The position numbers were made by a program, and so were the translations under genes. Below are positions 15,973 to 24,766 of a stretch of DNA of 64,000 nucleotides, piece after piece. A model generated the notes under the pieces. It was not told where the DNA came from, searched no databases, and worked only from the letters and a program-made list of their open reading frames with translations. Each line of letters opens with the position of its first letter. Position 1 is the first letter of the stretch. The stretch is taken from the NCBI RefSeq assembly GCF_016904955.1, contig NZ_JADIKE010000029.1, positions 62,001 through 126,000 on the forward strand. Reading direction: 5' to 3'. The stretch is from Dyella flava. GTDB taxonomy: Bacteria; Pseudomonadota; Gammaproteobacteria; Xanthomonadales; Rhodanobacteraceae.

Positions 15973-16982
15973 TGGTGCAAACCCCGCGGCGAAAGCGATT
16001 CGTGCAGTGTTCGGTGCTGGCCATAGCGTTGCTTGCTTCGCTGTCCGGACATGCGCTGGACATGGAGGCCGGTGCGGCGATCCACTTCGCCCGTCACAAC
16101 GCCGATCTGCCGATGATCACGCGGCTGGTAAAGCAAGCCGGATTGACCTCCTGGCGAACCTCACTGGTATGGGCCGCCATCGAGCGCGAAAAGGGGCATT
16201 ACGCCTTGCCGGCTCGCTATGCGCGCGTGCTGGAACAGGCTCGCGAAGCCCAAGCGCGTGGACAGCGTCCGCTGTTGCTATTGGGCTACGGTAATCCGCT
16301 CTACGAAAAGGGCGGTCTGGTGACCACCGAAGAAGCCCGCCAAGGCTTCGCCCACTACGCACACTGGGTGGCCACGCAGATGAAAGGCGTCGTGCGCTAC
16401 TACGAAATCTGGAACGAATGGGATGTGGGTTTCGGCTCCACCACCCAACCGCGCAGCATCGGTAGTGTCCGGGACTACGCGGCGCTCGTCCGTGCGGCCG
16501 CAGCGGCCATTCATCAGGTGGACCCCGACGCGATCGTTATCGCCGGCGGCGCCACCAATGAAGACTCGCACTGGTTCGAGGCCTTTGCACGCACCGATGC
16601 GCTTTCCGCCATCAACGGAGTTAGCATTCATCCGTACAACTACGGCAAGCCATCATGGGGTCATACGCCGGATGCGGCCATGGCATGGGTCGACCAGGTC
16701 GAACGCATGATGGCGAAGGCAAGCGGCCATCCCGTCGACATGTACGTCACCGAAATCGGCTGGCCCACCAGCACCCGCGGCTACAGCGAAGACGCCGTGG
16801 CCGAGTATCTGACGCGCTTTATGGAACTGGCCAAGGCTAGCAAACAGGTGCGTGGTGTGTGGTGGTACGACCTCATCGATGACGGCAGCGATCCGGATAA
16901 CCGAGAACATCGTTTCGGCCTGTTTCGCCAGAATGGTGAACCCAAGCCCGCAGCGCTGCGCATGGCCGAATTCAATCGCTGA
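15972..16982 (+). CDS. Secreted glycoside hydrolase (GH39/GH5-like, PslG-type)
   Basis: 336 residues starting at the ATG in a TAATG overlap. The N-terminus (residues ~1-30) is a Sec signal peptide with hydrophobic core CSVLAIALLASLSG. The TIM-barrel catalytic residues are visible: YYEIWNEWD holds the Asn-Glu acid/base, and YVTEIGWPTS the nucleophile Glu, typical of clan GH-A. It is the last gene of the exopolysaccharide operon. Hydrolases encoded with exopolysaccharides, such as PslG or AlgL, clear stray polymer from the periplasm or trim the product; I infer the same here. The exact family and linkage cannot be settled by eye. Confidence 0.85.
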   Translation: MVQTPRRKRFVQCSVLAIALLASLSGHALDMEAGAAIHFARHNADLPMITRLVKQAGLTSWRTSLVWAAIEREKGHYALPARYARVLEQAREAQARGQRPLLLLGYGNPLYEKGGLVTTEEARQGFAHYAHWVATQMKGVVRYYEIWNEWDVGFGSTTQPRSIGSVRDYAALVRAAAAAIHQVDPDAIVIAGGATNEDSHWFEAFARTDALSAINGVSIHPYNYGKPSWGHTPDAAMAWVDQVERMMAKASGHPVDMYVTEIGWPTSTRGYSEDAVAEYLTRFMELAKASKQVRGVWWYDLIDDGSDPDNREHRFGLFRQNGEPKPAALRMAEFNR

Positions 16983-17116
16983 GGCATCGGCCGATACCCT
17001 GCCGCACACCGATAGCGGACCTGTGCTGCGGCAGGCTTATGGCGTGGTCATCACCGCCCCGCGTCGATACGTGAATACCGTTTCGATCGCGGGGGTGGTG
17101 CACGGAGGTCGCCGTG

Positions 17117-18883
17117 TCAGAGGAAATACGTCGCGGTGAACCAGGTCTGCGATCGATCCGGCGCCATCCCGCGCGGTGTGCCCAGCCGAAAGGCCTGCGC
17201 AAGATCCAGCCGCAGGCGATTCCTGTATTGGTAGGTCAGGCCAACACCGTATCCCGCGGCCATCCAGGTATTGTCGCTGCCAAACACACCACCGTTCCGA
17301 TTGATCTGTCCACGTCCGACATCGGCGAACACGCGCGTCGACACCCCCGTCAGCCGTGGAATCTGCTGGCTCAGATCCAGGGATGCGAGCGCGCCCTGAT
17401 CGACGTTCGGCACATCGTAGCCGTACGCACGCACCGCGTTCGGACCGCCCAGCGACATCTGTTCCGAGGGATCCAGATGCTTGCTGGCCAGCTGCGCGCT
17501 CACCCTCGCACGGATGTCGGCACCGCGCCAAAGCAGCTGGGTGAAATCCGCACTGCCGGTCCATTTGGTGGACCGGCCCGACGTCCTGGGATCGGCAGTC
17601 AAGCCCAGGTCAACCAGCCACAAACTACCGACATCCAGTTCGCTGCTGTATTGCAGACCGTTGGGTTTGCCGGCGAGCTGCCCATAATGCGTGCCGTAGG
17701 CCAGCAGGCTGGCAACGTTCGAACGACGCAAGGCATTGATGCCGAAAAATTCGTCATTGAGATTCTTGCGGCTGTATTGGACGCCCATGCGGAATTCATT
17801 GCGTGACGTCAGTACAAGGGGGTGGTTCGCATAGAAGCTGACGACGGATGCGTAACCGCTGCCCAGATCCTTCAGTCCGCCACCCAGGGCGTAACCCACC
17901 TTCGAATACTGGATGCCGGCGCGCGTGCCCGAGAAACCCAAGGGCGCGTCGTACGAGGCAAGTCCAATCCACGTACGCCCATCACGGCCGATGCGGTCCT
18001 GCACGCTGCCGGGTGCGGCGTAACCGAGCACACGCGCACGATCGCCGATGCCAAGCGGGTTATTGACGGTCAACTGGGTACCCACGCGGTAGCGCCCGCT
18101 TCCCGCCGAGCCCGCGTTATCCGTCACGACGGCCGCTTCGAAAGCAGGCGCCGGCGCGACATCGACCATCACCTTGGTGCCGCCTTCCGTAGCGCCTTCC
18201 GTCAGCGTCGGCGTGATGGAGGCGACGCCGGGCAGCGCGCGCGCCAGGTTCGCGGCATGCAATACCCGATCGACGCCGCCTTGCTCGCTTGCCGACAACG
18301 TGGCTATCTGGCGGGTCCGGAAAATCCGCTCGAGCGTATCGTCCGATACCCGTGAACGATTGCGCAGCGTGATGCTTTCAACACGGCCGCGAATCATCTG
18401 GAACCGCAAGGTGCCCTTGCTGGCGTCTTGCTCCGGCACCACCACAAAAGTGAGGATGCCGTAGTGGCTTTGCAGCAACGCAGTGAGCTTGTCGCGCACT
18501 TGCACGATCTGCGCGAACGTCAAATCGCGCCCCTCTGCGCTGGCGAGCAAGCGGCGTACCTGCATGGCCAAGGGTTCGTCGAGCGGTTTGTCGAGCTCAA
18601 AATGCTGCACATAAACGGTTTGCGGCGGTACCGACGCAGAGGGCGAGGATGCGCCCGGATGGATGGGGTCCGGGGGCGGCGCCGCGGTACGCGTATCGTT
18701 ATCCGGTGCAAGTAACCCCTGGTTCTGCTGAAGAATGTTGCCCGCGCTGTTGCCGGCTGGCGCGGTCTGCGCATACGCATGAGGGACGGCGCATAGCGCC
18801 AGGATGGCGGCATAGAGCGGTGTGGTGGGAACAGTATGGAATGGGCGGCCGAAGCGGCTGAGAGCGTTGATAGGTGAATGCAT
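17117..18883 (-). CDS. Two-partner secretion outer-membrane transporter (TpsB, FhaC/ShlB family)
   Basis: 588 residues. A signal peptide ends at AYAQ (~residue 39). A Gln/Pro-rich linker is followed by a POTRA region (~95-230: VYVQHFELDKPLDEPLAMQV onward, with FQMIRGRVESITLRN) and a C-terminal beta-barrel (~240-588). The family's loop-6 motif appears as VRAYGYD (usually VRGY/F), and the chain ends in an aromatic-rich strand, WFTATYFL, suited to BamA recognition. It exports its partner exoprotein across the outer membrane, which here is the triple-TPS protein encoded immediately upstream on the same strand. The 585-bp gap between them holds a second copy of the exoprotein leader, so this gene may be expressed from its own promoter. 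Confidence 0.93.
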   Translation of the reverse strand: MHSPINALSRFGRPFHTVPTTPLYAAILALCAVPHAYAQTAPAGNSAGNILQQNQGLLAPDNDTRTAAPPPDPIHPGASSPSASVPPQTVYVQHFELDKPLDEPLAMQVRRLLASAEGRDLTFAQIVQVRDKLTALLQSHYGILTFVVVPEQDASKGTLRFQMIRGRVESITLRNRSRVSDDTLERIFRTRQIATLSASEQGGVDRVLHAANLARALPGVASITPTLTEGATEGGTKVMVDVAPAPAFEAAVVTDNAGSAGSGRYRVGTQLTVNNPLGIGDRARVLGYAAPGSVQDRIGRDGRTWIGLASYDAPLGFSGTRAGIQYSKVGYALGGGLKDLGSGYASVVSFYANHPLVLTSRNEFRMGVQYSRKNLNDEFFGINALRRSNVASLLAYGTHYGQLAGKPNGLQYSSELDVGSLWLVDLGLTADPRTSGRSTKWTGSADFTQLLWRGADIRARVSAQLASKHLDPSEQMSLGGPNAVRAYGYDVPNVDQGALASLDLSQQIPRLTGVSTRVFADVGRGQINRNGGVFGSDNTWMAAGYGVGLTYQYRNRLRLDLAQAFRLGTPRGMAPDRSQTWFTATYFL

Positions 18884-19099
18884 AACGAAGAATGATGTGA
18901 GTCAGTAAGTCAGGTGGCGCTGTGCATGGGGCACAGCAGTGCGCGCATCGAATCTGCTTGGGCGGATCGCATCGCGATGCATAAACAGGCCGCCACCGGG
19001 GTGACGCTCACTCATCAGGTGTCTTGTCAGGCGAGGTGCCGCGCTGGCCGATGAGGTGGCGAGAGAGAACAGCGCCGGGCTATATCGATAGCGCGGGCA

Positions 19100-19168
19100 T
19101 CAAGTGGACTTCGTTGAAGTACCGCATCGTCGTGTACCGCCAAGACGATCCTTGTTGATTCCTTCCAT
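19100..19168 (-). pseudogene. Relic of a duplicated exoprotein gene start (22 codons)
   Basis: A 22-codon frame whose first residues (MEGINKDRL) match the start of the exoprotein (MKGMNKNYL) and whose upstream DNA matches that gene's leader without gaps up to the hairpin. It stops after 22 codons and has no signal peptide. It is best read as the stub of a duplicated exoprotein gene, or a leader peptide for the transporter gene ~215 bp downstream. Confidence 0.55.
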
Positions 19169-19325
19169 GGGGCCTCGTTCTCCAGGTTGTTGATGCGACA
19201 CGTCGTTCGATGACGACATGTACGCAGTCCGTGTCAGCCCGTATCAAGCGGTTTGCTCAACGGAAAGGGAGGGTGACGGATGTCGCACAACTATAGAAAG
19301 ACGAAGGCCTTTTTTCCTATATGAC
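19165..19325 (-). repeat. Duplicated leader, copy in front of the TpsB gene
   Basis: About 160 bp that align with 23338-23507 in the same orientation. They share a 24-nt hairpin (19198-19221), a GAGCAAAC box, the CGACATCC box and an A-rich tract (AGGAAAAAAGGCC). The hairpin begins 30 nt upstream of the start codon in both copies. It probably carries the promoter and 5' untranslated region of the transporter gene. Confidence 0.75.
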
Positions 19326-19424
19326 GATTCTGTTTTTCCCTGAGGAAAAGTACGTTTTTTCTCGAGGAAAATAAGGCGCGCGGTGGTATCGAAGAGACCA
19401 TTTAGCGGATGTCCCAGCGCGCGA

Positions 19425-19453
19425 AGGCCCCCGCGTGAACCACGCGGAGGCCT
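19425..19453 (-). terminator. Hairpin downstream of the exoprotein gene
   Basis: AGGCC-C-CCGCGTG pairs with CACGCGG-A-GGCCT around a 3-nt loop, starting 16 bp beyond the exoprotein stop codon. There is no T tract, so it may stabilise the mRNA end or attenuate read-through to the transporter gene rather than fully terminate. Confidence 0.5.
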
Positions 19454-19468
19454 CGCGGATGACACCTT

Positions 19469-22400
19469 TTAGTGCGTCAGATCGAGATCGATCAGGGACA
19501 CATCGTTACCGATCACGGTGAACGGACCTTGCTGGTCAAAGACGGGCGCATTGCCGACCCCCCGCAAGACCGCACTGCCATCGATCGTCAGGCCCTCGGG
19601 CCCCACGATGATGCGGTTGCCTTCCAGCGTTACCTTCTGCTTGCTGGGGTCCGCGCCACGCTGCCAGGTGGTCAAGGCAGCGCTATACAGGTTCAGATCG
19701 CCGTCGCTGTGCACCGTGATGTTCTGTCCATTGAGACGGCCACGGATATCCACCGTGCCGGACGATTCGTCGCTGCTGCGGCCACGGATCAGAATGTTGC
19801 CTGCGCTCGGCTCGCCAGGTGCTGACACGTCACCGGAACGATTGAGCGCATCGATCTGGCCGAGACTGCGCACGATCTCGCCCTGGTTGGGCGTGTCGGT
19901 ATACGCCTCCAGTTGGGCATAGCCGTTGTCGACCGTGATACGACCATCGTTGGCCACGAGCGCGTTGTTCGTCGACGTGAGGGCGTCCACCTTGCTCACG
20001 CTGCCATCGTTGCTCTGACTCAGCTGGACCATTCCGCCGGCCACCATGCTGAGGTTGCCTTTACCCGTGGTAATCCGGCCGCTGGTCAGGTTCAACACTT
20101 GGTTGCCAATCAAGGTGACGCCGGTTTTGGTGGCGATCGTGCCGTGGTTTTGCACCAGGCCTTGCTGGCCCGAGCCACTGGACGTGTTCACGTTCCAGGT
20201 GTCTCCCATGAGGAAATCCTCGTCAGCGAGGATCGAGCCCGCCGCCAGGGTCACGCTGTTGGCGTTAATAGTTCCAGTCGGGCCGATCACAATCCCGTAA
20301 GGGTTAAGGATGAACACGCGGCCGTTGGCGGTCAGCGCACCGTTGATGGTGCTCGTCTTGCCGGAGGTCACCTTGTTGAGCACCGCGGCATTCGCGTTCG
20401 GCTGCAGGAAGTTGAGGCTCTCGCCGAAGGCGATGTTGAAGTCCCGCCAATCGATGATCAGCTTGTCGGAGGTCTGCACCACGTTAGTGGCGTCGCCGGC
20501 AGTGGTGATGCTGCCGGAGCCAGCAGTAATCACTCCGTTATTGGGCAGGCCAGGCAACGCATTCGCCGCGCCATAGGCTTGGCCCGGTTGATACACGCCT
20601 GCCGCAAACGGCTGCCATTGACCCTGCTCGTTCACGCTGTACCCGGAACCCGCGTCGATCGTGCCGTTCAGCGTGACCTTGTCCGAGGCGATGGTCATTG
20701 CATCGCCGGAGCGCAACAGCCCGTCTTCGGTCTGCGTGACACCCTGCTGCCCGGTGATCGACACGGTCGACGTGCCGATCACGTTGCCGTTGAGGTGGAT
20801 GAGCCCATCGCTGGAGAGCGTCACGTGGGTCGCGCTAACGGTGTCGATCGAGCCGCCGCCGGTGGCGTTGATAGTCAGCTTGCCATCGTTGTGCAGCGTG
20901 ATGTTCTGTCCGGTGAGACGGCCGCTGATCGTTGCCCCATAGGGCGACGAGAAGTCGCTGTGCCCACTGATCAGGATGTCGCCCGCGCCCAGCTCGCCCG
21001 GGACCGGCGCGGTGCCGGAGCGATTGATCGCCTCGATTTCGCCGGTATTGTGTATGAGCTCATATCCAACGGATGGGAAGGAATAAACCTCCAACTGGGC
21101 AAAGCCGTTGCCGGCCGTGATACGGCCTTCGTTGATGAGCGCTGAGTCAAACATCGCGCCGTCGACGTCCAGTCCGCGCAGGCTGCCATCGTCGTTTTGA
21201 CGCACCCGAACGTGGCCGCCGGCCACTAGGCCGATATTGCCGTTGTCGCTGCTGATCTGGCCATTCCCGAGGTTAAACACTTGGGTGCCCAGCAGCGTGG
21301 CGCCGGTCAGCGTGGCGATCGTGCCTTCGTTTTTCACCGGGTTGGATAGCGTGAAATCCAGCGTCGACACCGGCGACGCGTTGTCCTTAAAGAAATCCTC
21401 GTCGGATAAAGAGCCGGCTGCCAGCGTGATGCTGTTGGCATTGATGGTACCGCTCTTGCCGACCACAATCCCGTAGGGGTTGAGGACAAACACGCGACCG
21501 TTGGCCGTCAGCGCACCGTCAATGGTGGTTGTCTTGCCGGAGGTCACCTTGTTGAGCACCGCGGCATTGGCGTCTGGCTGCAGGAACGTGATGCTCTGGT
21601 TGGCCGCGATGTTGAAGTCCAGCCAATCGATGATCAGCTTGTCAGAGGTCTGCGCTACCTGGGTCGTGTCGCCATTCTGAGTGATGCTGCCCGCACCGGA
21701 GGTAATCACTCCGCCACGTGTCAGGCCGGGCAACGCATTCGCCCCGCCGTAACCTTGGCCCGGTTGATACACGCCTGCCGCAAACCGCAACCCGTTCACG
21801 GTGTACCAGGAACCCGCGTCGATCGTGCCATTCAGCGTGACATTGCCCAAGGAAGTGAGGGTCATCGCATCGCCGAAGCGCAGCGACGCCTCCGCGGTCT
21901 GCGTGACACCTTGATATCCGGTGATGGATAAGCGCGACGCGGCGGTAACGCGGCCAGCGATGTTCGTTCGTCCAGAGCTGAAGAGCGTCACGTTGGCGGC
22001 GTCAATGACGCCGTGGCGGGTGATGTCCAATTGGTTGGTGGAGACGGTGACGCGCTGGGCAGTGAGGGCACCATCCACGGTCGCTTGCGTGCCGTCGACC
22101 CACAGTTCACGACCGATCGAGGCATCTTTCAAAGTGACGTTATCGGCGCGTACCGTCATGCTGCCGGAGGCGTCGTCAAGGGTGGTGGTGCCAGCCTGTT
22201 GCGCGAAAAGGCTCAATCCCTGCGCAGTGATCGAACCCCGTGCACTGGTGATGTCGCCGTTTTGAGTGAACGTGCCCTTGTCATTGGAACTAGTGAGAAA
22301 CAAGCTGCCCAGAAACTCCAGGCCGCCAGGACCCACCGTGATGTTTTGGCCCGACAGCCATACGCTGGACGCGGCCGGCCCCTCCGTTGACGCAAGCAGC

Positions 22401-23341
22401 GCGGCCCCGTCGACATTCAGATCGCCGGTACTGCGAGCGTAGATTTGATTTGCCGAAATGGTGCCGCGCAGATCGATGGTCGCCTTCGCACCGCCAGTCG
22501 CAATCAGGGTCGCACTGGTGGCACCGATCAGGCCGTCCATCCCTTTGGCCTCGATCGTGCCGGTATTGCGTACGATCGCAGTGCCCGATGTACCCGTACC
22601 CGACGCTTGCACGCGTACCCCACCACCCGCGGTGATGTGTCCGTCATTGGCGGCAAGCACGTTCGTTTGGCTACCGTCTAGCGGCAACATCCCGATCGAA
22701 CCGTCCGGGAGCAGAATGAGGTGCGCCAGTTGAGCGGCCGCCAATGTCACCCACCCTTGCTCGGCCGTGATTTGTCCGCTCGGCCCATTCACCACTTGAT
22801 TGCTGAACAGGTAGGCGCCCTGCGGTGCGGTGATCGCACCGTCGTTGCGAATGCCATCACCCTCACCGGGCGAACCCAGCAAGAAGGAGTCGGCGCCCAT
22901 GAAGTCACTATCGCGTAAATCCGCGGTCGACAGCACCACGCTGTTCGCGTTGATGGTTCCCTGTGGGCCAACCACGATGCCGTTTGGATTGATGACGAAG
23001 ACGCGCCCGTTGGCGTCGAGTGCGCCCTGGATCTGGGTGGCAGTGGATGCGCCCACCACGCGATTCAAGATGGCCGCGTTGGCATTGGGCTGCTGGATGT
23101 TGACGCGTTCGCCCTGGCCGATATCGAAGTTATTCCACGCCACGATCGCCCGATCCGAGTGCTGCTGGATGGTGGTGGTGGCGCCATTCTGAGTGATGCT
23201 GGCATCGCCGCCCGTGACATTGCCGTTTTGCACGGCGGCGGCCTGTCCGCTCGCCAGCAGGGATACCAGTAGCGCTAGCGGTTTCACGCGAATCTTCATG
23301 GATGGCGTAGCGCTTAGATAATTTTTATTCATTCCTTTCAT
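19469..23341 (-). CDS. Two-partner secretion exoprotein (TpsA) with three TPS domains
   Basis: 1290 residues. The N-terminal extension and signal peptide are followed by a filamentous-haemagglutinin-type TPS secretion domain (DNA ~22.91-23.22 kb: ITQNGATTTIQQHSDRAIVA, then NNFDIGQGE, NANAAILNRV, GRVFVINPNGIVVG). Unusually, two further TPS-like domains occur at DNA ~21.40-21.71 and ~20.21-20.54 kb (QTSDKLIIDW, FLQP, AAVLNKVTSGKT, NGRVF-LNPYGIV), separated by beta-helix repeats. The second and third share near-identical DNA offset by 1176 bp (392 codons), a clear in-frame duplication. No protease, toxin or RGD-type module is seen, so an adhesin or biofilm role is inferred. I placed the start at 23341 because a homologous ATG occupies the same position in the duplicated leader at 19168. 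Confidence 0.9.
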   Translation of the reverse strand: MKGMNKNYLSATPSMKIRVKPLALLVSLLASGQAAAVQNGNVTGGDASITQNGATTTIQQHSDRAIVAWNNFDIGQGERVNIQQPNANAAILNRVVGASTATQIQGALDANGRVFVINPNGIVVGPQGTINANSVVLSTADLRDSDFMGADSFLLGSPGEGDGIRNDGAITAPQGAYLFSNQVVNGPSGQITAEQGWVTLAAAQLAHLILLPDGSIGMLPLDGSQTNVLAANDGHITAGGGVRVQASGTGTSGTAIVRNTGTIEAKGMDGLIGATSATLIATGGAKATIDLRGTISANQIYARSTGDLNVDGAALLASTEGPAASSVWLSGQNITVGPGGLEFLGSLFLTSSNDKGTFTQNGDITSARGSITAQGLSLFAQQAGTTTLDDASGSMTVRADNVTLKDASIGRELWVDGTQATVDGALTAQRVTVSTNQLDITRHGVIDAANVTLFSSGRTNIAGRVTAASRLSITGYQGVTQTAEASLRFGDAMTLTSLGNVTLNGTIDAGSWYTVNGLRFAAGVYQPGQGYGGANALPGLTRGGVITSGAGSITQNGDTTQVAQTSDKLIIDWLDFNIAANQSITFLQPDANAAVLNKVTSGKTTTIDGALTANGRVFVLNPYGIVVGKSGTINANSITLAAGSLSDEDFFKDNASPVSTLDFTLSNPVKNEGTIATLTGATLLGTQVFNLGNGQISSDNGNIGLVAGGHVRVRQNDDGSLRGLDVDGAMFDSALINEGRITAGNGFAQLEVYSFPSVGYELIHNTGEIEAINRSGTAPVPGELGAGDILISGHSDFSSPYGATISGRLTGQNITLHNDGKLTINATGGGSIDTVSATHVTLSSDGLIHLNGNVIGTSTVSITGQQGVTQTEDGLLRSGDAMTIASDKVTLNGTIDAGSGYSVNEQGQWQPFAAGVYQPGQAYGAANALPGLPNNGVITAGSGSITTAGDATNVVQTSDKLIIDWRDFNIAFGESLNFLQPNANAAVLNKVTSGKTSTINGALTANGRVFILNPYGIVIGPTGTINANSVTLAAGSILADEDFLMGDTWNVNTSSGSGQQGLVQNHGTIATKTGVTLIGNQVLNLTSGRITTGKGNLSMVAGGMVQLSQSNDGSVSKVDALTSTNNALVANDGRITVDNGYAQLEAYTDTPNQGEIVRSLGQIDALNRSGDVSAPGEPSAGNILIRGRSSDESSGTVDIRGRLNGQNITVHSDGDLNLYSAALTTWQRGADPSKQKVTLEGNRIIVGPEGLTIDGSAVLRGVGNAPVFDQQGPFTVIGNDVSLIDLDLTH

Positions 23342-23507
23342 ACAGCCTCGTACTCCTAAGGGTTGGCCAAGCACATCGTTCGATGACGATGTGCATGCGG
23401 TCCATGTCGGCGCTTATCAGAGCCGTTTGCTCTATAACGAGCGTGGTTACGGATGTTGCGACAACATAGGGAGATGAAGGCTTTTTTTCTATTTGACGGT
23501 TACTAGG
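23338..23507 (-). repeat. Duplicated leader, copy in front of the TpsA gene
   Basis: Partner of 19165-19325. The hairpin GCACATCGT-loop-ACGATGTGC (23371-23394) has the same invariant loop (CATCGA, read on the minus strand) as the other copy, while its stem differs by mostly compensating changes. It lies 30-53 nt upstream of the ATG. Upstream of it are a GAGCAAAC box and an A-rich tract near 23485. Confidence 0.75.
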
Positions 23508-23831
23508 CGCCAGGCTTAGTTGGGATGGATGCAAGCGCGTGTCTGGCCGGCTAGCGCGAAAATGTGCGTGTTTTTGCGCTTATGGTGCGTGTAGAGCGTG
23601 TTGTGGATGGCCTGGCATGGAATGCGGTGGTTTTGAAAAATCAAATTTGTAAGAAGATGTGTGCTTGGAAAATCGCACGCCGAGGGGCTCGCGCTTTTCT
23701 TCTTCTGCTCTCTGGAGCACGCGGGGAGAGCACATGGATTGCTCGGCTCTGAGGAGCGAGGAGAGGGGTCAACTTCGCGATGAGCTTGCAAAGAAACATC
23801 GACGCGGTTCTGATTTTCCCCGCAAGCGCAG

Positions 23832-24047
23832 CCCCTCACCCCAACCCCTCTCCCTGGAGGGGAGAGGGGGCTGTTATGGCATGAGTGAGAGATCCGCAGC
23901 GCCGACGCTTTTCTTCCTCTCCCCTCTGGGGAGAGGATTGAGGTGAGGGGGCAACCTCGCGACGAGCCCAAAGAAACATCGACGCGATGTGAATTTCCCC
24001 GCCAGCGCAGCCCCTCACCCCAACCCTCTCCCCGAAGGGGAGAGGGA
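23832..24047. repeat. Three palindromic CCCCTCACCCCAACCCTCTC elements
   Basis: Copies at 23832-23870, 23916-23950 (inverted) and 24011-24047, each ending in a CTCCCC/GGGGAG stem. The DNA between also repeats (AAAGAAACATCGACGCG at ~23.79 and ~23.97 kb). They fill part of the ~900-bp gap between the exoprotein and the next genes; I see no other gene in the gap. Confidence 0.85.
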
Positions 24048-24252
24048 GCAAAGCAAACGCGGCGAAATTTCCATCGCCACAAATTCGCCTGTTCTTGAAC
24101 AACATCGATCTTGCTTATGCAATCGTATGCGTGTCGGGCGTGCCCATCCGAGTGATGACCACGACACGCCCGACACTAGAGAAGTAGCGCGGATCGCCTG
24201 GGGCGCAACCCAAACGATCCGCTGGCCACAACAAACTACAGGAGAGTTCGCC

Positions 24253-24363
24253 ATGGTTATCCCCGATTTTACGGCACGCACGCCTACGCGTGACCCCGCC
24301 AAGCCGACATCAGCGCTACTTCACCGCCGCTCAGACTGCGCGGCGTCGGGCCCAAGTGGGTAA
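24253..24363 (+). CDS. Possible small protein of 36 residues
   Basis: The ATG is preceded by a strong AGGAGAG ribosome-binding sequence at ideal spacing, and the frame encodes 36 residues beginning MVIPDFTARTP, then a basic stretch (HRRSD) and a short Ala/Ser/Gly tail with one Cys. No domain or transmembrane segment is evident. It precedes the XAC0095-like gene by about 105 bp on the same strand. The good ribosome-binding site is the main support; without conservation data it may be non-coding. Confidence 0.35.
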   Translation: MVIPDFTARTPTRDPAKPTSALLHRRSDCAASGPSG

Positions 24364-24468
24364 TCGTCCTAGCGGAAGTTGGCGATTCCGCTGAAACGAG
24401 CAGGTTTTTCCTGCAGTCCCTTCGCCCGCGCGCAATGCGCGGGCGACCTAAGCGCGTGGAGAACACCG

Positions 24469-24741
24469 ATGGAAAGCACCTACATCGACCCGTTCGGGTT
24501 GAAGCACTATCTATTGTCCGAAGACGACTACATCGAACTGAAAAACCTTCAGCGCCTGCTGATGATCATGTCGAATGTCGGCAGCGACGAGGAGTCGCAC
24601 ACCGACGAAGATGGCACCGTGATGATTCCCCGCTGGGAAATGCAACTCACCTTTCAGCTGATCAGCAGACTGATTGGTGAGGCGCTGGAGCAATTGGAGC
24701 AAGGCAACCACATCGAACATCGGGACCACAAGCGGCATTGA
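24469..24741 (+). CDS. Small acidic protein resembling the XAC0095-like family
   Basis: 90 residues from the ATG at 24469, preceded by GGAGAAC. The N-terminal part FGLKHYLLSEDDYIELKNLQ, then a middle acidic segment (GSDEESHTDEDG) and a C-terminal helix (LISRLIGEALEQLEQ), recall XAC0095-type proteins of Xanthomonadales, short cytoplasmic proteins of unknown function that begin with a Y-L-L-x-E-x-x-Y pattern. This family link is by eye only. Codon use and third-position GC fit a real gene. It is followed at once by a repeat pair that may end transcription. Confidence 0.6.
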   Translation: MESTYIDPFGLKHYLLSEDDYIELKNLQRLLMIMSNVGSDEESHTDEDGTVMIPRWEMQLTFQLISRLIGEALEQLEQGNHIEHRDHKRH

Positions 24742-24766
24742 TCAAGCGAAGGCCAATGCAGGTCGG

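Noticed and set aside
19469..23341. CRISPR-like or other direct-repeat array suggested by repeated sequence
   Set aside because: The repeats are coding, ~1.2 kb apart and in frame with the TPS domains; no short regular spacers exist anywhere in the window.
23400..23440. GAGCAAAC box as part of a c-di-GMP (GEMM) riboswitch
   Set aside because: The rest of the GEMM consensus and its two paired helices are missing; only a short resemblance exists.
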